Shown: in pieces, positions 61,110 to 64,000 of the stretch
Layout of the letters: each line of letters begins with the position of its first letter
Position numbering within the stretch: the stretch's first letter is position 1
The notes under the pieces: generated by a model
Database searches by the model: none
Told to the model about the DNA's origin: nothing
The model's input: only the letters and a program-made list of their open reading frames with translations
Translations under genes and position numbers: made by a program
Assembly (NCBI RefSeq): GCF_001905145.1
Contig: NZ_LWLB01000037.1
Location: 124,001 to 188,000, forward strand
Direction: 5' to 3'
Length of the DNA stretch: 64,000 nucleotides
Source: Nocardiopsis sp. TSRI0078
Lineage (GTDB): Bacteria; Actinomycetota; Actinomycetes; Streptosporangiales; Streptosporangiaceae

Positions 61110-62921
61110 TTGGGTCCCTTGGAGAGCACTGACCCCGAACGCATCGGCCGGTACCGGCTGATCGGGCGCTTGGGAGCCGGCGGTATGGGTCAGGTGTTCT
61201 TCGGTCGCTCGGCCGGGGGGCGTGCGGTGGCGATCAAGCGCATCCACCCGCACATGGCCGCCGACACCTCCTTCCGCCAGCGCTTCGCCCGCGAGGTGAC
61301 CGCCGCCCGCCAGGTCAGCGGCGCCTTCACCGCTCCGGTCATCGACGCCGACCCCGACGACCAGGTGCCCTGGCTGGTCACCTCCTACGTGCCCTCCCTG
61401 CCCCTGGACGAGGCGGTGCGGGCGCACGGTCCGCTGCCCGAGGCCAGCGTGCGCGTACTGGCCGCCGGCCTGGCCGAGGCGCTGGCCGAGATCCACCGGG
61501 TCGGCCTCATCCACCGCGACCTCAAGCCCGGGAACGTCCTGCTCGCCGAGGACGGGCCCCGGGTGATCGACTTCGGCATCGCCCGCGCCACCGACGGGAC
61601 CGCGGCCACGCAGTCGGTCATCGGCACCCCCGGTTTCATGAGCCCGGAGCAGGTGCAGGGCGAGGCCCTCACCCCCGCCGGCGACCTGTTCGCCTACGGC
61701 GCCGTGCTGGCCTACGCCGCCACGGGCACCGGTCCCTTCGGCGAGGGGAGCATGCCCACCATGGTGATGCGCATCATCAGCCACGAGCCGGACCTGTCGG
61801 CCGTTCCCGAGTCGCTGCGCCACCTGGTCGCCGCGTGCCTGTCCAAGGACCCGCAGGGGCGTCCCGGGCCGGGGGAGATCCTGGACTACCTGGGTGATGT
61901 GCACGTGGGCCCGGCCTGGCTGCCCCCGGCCGTGATGATGGGCGTGCAGGAGCAGGTCGCCAAGGTCAACAAGGCGCTGGCCGTCTCGGCCGGCGACGGG
62001 CGGGCCACCGGAGCGCACCAGCGCACCGAGGCCCTGGGCGGGGCCACCGCCCTGGGCGGTGCGGCCGCGGGGGCCGCCGCGTCGGACGCGTTGGACGATG
62101 ACCGGCCCACCCGGGTGGCGGGTGGTGCGCCGGGGGCCGAGGAGGGCGCCACCTCGGTGCTGGGGGAGCAGGCCCACCAGCAGGGCTACCAGCCCACGGC
62201 CAGGTTCCCGGGCGCCCAGCAGGTGCCGCCCACCGCCCAGTACGGTCAGGACGCCACCGCCCACGGGTACGGGGCCGTCTCCGCCTACCGGCAGCAGGAG
62301 GGCGGCCCGGGCGGGGAGGACCCCTACGCCGATCTGTACGGCACACGGCGCGACTCGCGCGCCGAGGCCGCCGCCGACCCGTACCAGCAGCAGGAGCAGC
62401 TGCGCCGGCAGGAGGAACAGCGCCGGCGCCGCATGGAGGAGCAGCAGCGCCAGCAGGAGCAGCACAGGCGCGCGGAGGAGCAGCGGCTGGAGCAGCGCCG
62501 CCGCCAGGAGGCCGAGCGCGCCCACCGCGAGCGCGTGCGCGCCGAGCAGGAGGCGGCCCGCCGGGCGCAGGCACAGGCGCGCCACACCGACCAGCCGGGG
62601 CTGTGGGGTTTCGTCAAGCTGCTGCCGCTGCTGATCATTCCGCTGATCCAGATCCCGCTGGGTTACGGCGCGGCGCTGGCGTGGTCGTGGTTCACCGCCG
62701 AGAGCGGTGTGTGGAACGGGATGGCCTACTCCTTCGAGCCGTTGAGCATGGACTCCTTCTGGCACGCGACCATGCTGGGCTATTTCATCTTCAACAACCT
62801 GGTGTCGCTGGAGTACCTGGTGCGGTCGCTGCGGGCCTCCTTCGTCACCGGTGCGGTGCTGGCGCTGGGGGCGGTCGCGGCGACCAACGGGCTGCTGTAC
62901 AGCTTCGGTTTCTGGGGCTAG
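61110..62921 (+). CDS. Serine/threonine protein kinase with C-terminal membrane helices
   Basis: Hanks-type kinase of about 603 residues. Kinase domain in the first 270: LGAGGMGQVFFGRS (P-loop), AIKRIHP (lysine), HRDLKPGNVLL (catalytic loop), DFGIARA and GTPGFMSPEQ. Then a disordered Ala/Gly region, a Gln/Glu/Arg-rich stretch of about 75 residues predicted as coiled coil (QQQEQLRRQEEQRRRR onward), and three C-terminal hydrophobic helices (LLPLLIIPLIQIPLGYGAAL; LGYFIFNNLVSLEYLV; TGAVLALGAVAATNGLLY). There is no PASTA or external sensor domain. ATG 61101 abuts the GGAGG site with no spacer, so TTG 61110 is preferred. Confidence 0.9.
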   Translation: MGPLESTDPERIGRYRLIGRLGAGGMGQVFFGRSAGGRAVAIKRIHPHMAADTSFRQRFAREVTAARQVSGAFTAPVIDADPDDQVPWLVTSYVPSLPLDEAVRAHGPLPEASVRVLAAGLAEALAEIHRVGLIHRDLKPGNVLLAEDGPRVIDFGIARATDGTAATQSVIGTPGFMSPEQVQGEALTPAGDLFAYGAVLAYAATGTGPFGEGSMPTMVMRIISHEPDLSAVPESLRHLVAACLSKDPQGRPGPGEILDYLGDVHVGPAWLPPAVMMGVQEQVAKVNKALAVSAGDGRATGAHQRTEALGGATALGGAAAGAAASDALDDDRPTRVAGGAPGAEEGATSVLGEQAHQQGYQPTARFPGAQQVPPTAQYGQDATAHGYGAVSAYRQQEGGPGGEDPYADLYGTRRDSRAEAAADPYQQQEQLRRQEEQRRRRMEEQQRQQEQHRRAEEQRLEQRRRQEAERAHRERVRAEQEAARRAQAQARHTDQPGLWGFVKLLPLLIIPLIQIPLGYGAALAWSWFTAESGVWNGMAYSFEPLSMDSFWHATMLGYFIFNNLVSLEYLVRSLRASFVTGAVLALGAVAATNGLLYSFGFWG

Positions 62922-63012
62922 AGGCGGAGCCCGGGCCGCCTCGCGCCCGACCGGAATGGGAGCATGCCCGGGGAGCCCGCAAGAGGCCGGGCCGCTGATG
63001 ACGGGAGACCCT

Positions 63013-63409
63013 GTGCCGACCCACATCCGCAACGTCACCTTCGACTGCGCCGACCCCTACGCCCTGGCGTCCTTCTGGTCGGGGGCACTCCGGGGGCGGG
63101 TGGACCCCCGGGCCCTGCCGGGCGACGAGGAGGTGCCCGTGCACACGTCCGAGGGGCCGGGGCCGCTCTTCGTGCGGGTGCCCGAGGACAAGGCGGTCAA
63201 GAACCGCGTGCACCTGGACCTGGGGGCGGCGGTGCGGCGCGACGAGGACGTGGAGCGGTTGGTCGGGCTCGGCGCCACGCGGCTGGCCGACTTCCGTACC
63301 GGGGACGGGTACGGGTTCGTCGTCCTGGCCGACCACCCCGAGGGCAACGAGTTCTGCGGTGGAGCGCAGCGACCAGGAGGTGCGGGCCATGGGGGAGAGC
63401 GGGTCCTGA
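63013..63409 (+). CDS. VOC (glyoxalase-like) protein, frameshifted near end
   Basis: Small vicinal-oxygen-chelate fold protein. HIRNVTFDCADPYALASFWSGALRG and HLDLGAAVRRDEDVERLVGLGATRL, then GYGFVVLADHPEGNEFC, mark a glyoxalase-like_6 domain. After NEFC the frame seems wrong: a G doublet at 63358-63359 sends it into a long unrelated tail overlapping the next gene. One base fewer restores VERSDQE-type ending and a stop at 63409. It may be a true mutation or a sequence error. GTG 63013 after GGGAGA is preferred; ATG 62998 is possible. Function unknown. Confidence 0.72.
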
Positions 63410-63418
63410 GGACGCGCC

Positions 63419-64000
63419 TCAGCCGGGGAGGGAGGCGCCCGAGCGGTCCCGGCGGATCTCGGTCACCCGGTGGTGCACCGGGCGGGTGGGGGAGAGCGCC
63501 GAGCACGTGGACGGGCACTCCGGTCCCTCCACCGCGGCCACCGACACCGTGTACAGGCCGCCGCCGTGGCCCAGGGTGACCCGGACCCCCTCGGCGGTCT
63601 CCTCCTCGTCCAGGTGCGTCAGCGCGTCCACGCCCACCGCGCCCAGGCGGGTGCGCAGCGCGGCCTCGGCGGCCTGCGCGGCCGAGGAGTCGCTGCACCG
63701 GCCCCGGTAGTTCTCGGGCAGCACCACGCCGCGCTCGAAGGCGGCGACCGTGCGCCGTGCCGACTCCGGCTCCAGGCGGCCGAAGTAGGCCCCCTGGGGC
63801 AGGGCGACCAGGTTGGCGGCGAAGCGGTCGCCGCCCACGTGCGTGGTCTCCCACACCTGGGCCCGGCCCCCGCTCAGCGCGGCGGCCACCGGGCGGCCCA
63901 GCACCGCGCAGCACGGGTCCTTCTTGGCGTGCGTGCACACCAGGTACAGGGTGTGGTTCACGGCGGTGCCGAACGAGGGGGGCTCGGGCCGCTCCACGGC
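63419..64000 (-). CDS. Sucrase/ferredoxin-like protein, N-terminus beyond window
   Basis: Thioredoxin-like [2Fe-2S] ferredoxin of the Suc_Fer-like family (related to yeast Apd1). Visible are VCTHAKKDPCCAVLGRPVAAAL, with the first cluster cysteines, and THVGGDRFAANLVALPQGAYFGRLE, the signature of the family. The acidic GVRVTLGHGGGLYTVSV-type strand follows. The frame continues past the right edge (AVERPEPPSFG), so about a third of the protein is missing. Redox partner unknown. Confidence 0.85.
   Translation of the reverse strand, partial: AVERPEPPSFGTAVNHTLYLVCTHAKKDPCCAVLGRPVAAALSGGRAQVWETTHVGGDRFAANLVALPQGAYFGRLEPESARRTVAAFERGVVLPENYRGRCSDSSAAQAAEAALRTRLGAVGVDALTHLDEEETAEGVRVTLGHGGGLYTVSVAAVEGPECPSTCSALSPTRPVHHRVTEIRRDRSGASLPG

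Noticed and set aside
1..64000. CRISPR arrays, tRNA or rRNA genes
   Set aside because: No regularly spaced repeats, no T-loop consensus with cloverleaf pairing and no rRNA motifs were seen on reading both strands; a tRNA scan would be more sensitive.

Overview
The window is very high in GC, with dense codon-biased genes, GTG and TTG starts and mycelial-actinobacterial gene families (Ku, STAS, PucR regulators, CebR box, Tat-exported hydrolases). It looks like the chromosome of a Nocardiopsis-like member of the Streptosporangiales. That placement is inferred from gene content only. I saw no rRNA, tRNA, CRISPR array, prophage or origin. The only mobile element recognised is a decayed TnpB-type (IS605/IS1341) remnant near 38 kb.

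Layout. 0-4 kb: an MFS exporter (cut by the window edge) divergent from an ArsR-like repressor with a cluster of operator half-sites, then a lone cytochrome oxidase subunit I, a small DUF3040-type membrane protein and a pyridoxamine-oxidase-like flavoprotein. 4.4-6.4 kb: a two-gene operon of a DmpG-like metal aldolase and a D-2-hydroxyacid-dehydrogenase homologue that has lost its catalytic Arg/Glu/His; both genes start with TTG behind strong Shine-Dalgarno sequences. 6.6-10 kb: NDH-2-like FAD oxidoreductase, P-loop kinase, NUDIX-family protein and STAS antagonist. 10-13.7 kb: two bacterial PH-domain membrane proteins divergent from an SPFH (band 7) and Arc-type ribbon-helix-helix pair. 13.7-22 kb: ketosteroid-dehydrogenase-like flavoprotein, membrane protein, zinc alcohol dehydrogenase behind a TetR-type operator, Ku, a secreted CE1 esterase with CBM2 behind a CebR box, DDAH and a TetR regulator.

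22-29 kb: a guanidino-compound cluster (sodium symporter, agmatinase/guanidinobutyrase-type ureohydrolase, TPP decarboxylase) divergent from a PucR regulator. Its aldehyde dehydrogenase is reduced to a frameshifted fragment. 29.6-34 kb: GAF/winged-helix regulator, then a PLP aminotransferase and a short D-Ala-D-Ala ligase. 34-48 kb: purine catabolism. There is one molybdenum hydroxylase with fused iron-sulfur and molybdopterin domains and a Cys-rich FAD subunit, an NCS2 purine permease, and a second hydroxylase in separate subunits interleaved with an 8-oxoguanine-deaminase-type amidohydrolase, divergent from a second PucR regulator. The purine set would feed hypoxanthine, xanthine and 8-oxoguanine towards urate.

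47.8-64 kb: pentapeptide-repeat protein, a third PucR-like regulator, HSL-type esterase, hydroxyurea/aminoglycoside-kinase-like protein, LysR regulator divergent from a class A beta-lactamase-fold serine hydrolase, Tat-exported metallo-hydrolase, a P450-GH10 xylanase operon, a 1,008-residue Tat-exported GH106-like glycoside hydrolase with LacI-type operators, a Ser/Thr kinase with a coiled coil and C-terminal membrane helices, a VOC protein with a 3' frameshift, and a sucrase/ferredoxin-like protein cut by the window end. Plant polysaccharide breakdown (CE1-CBM2 esterase, GH10 xylanase, GH106-like enzyme) is a recurring theme.
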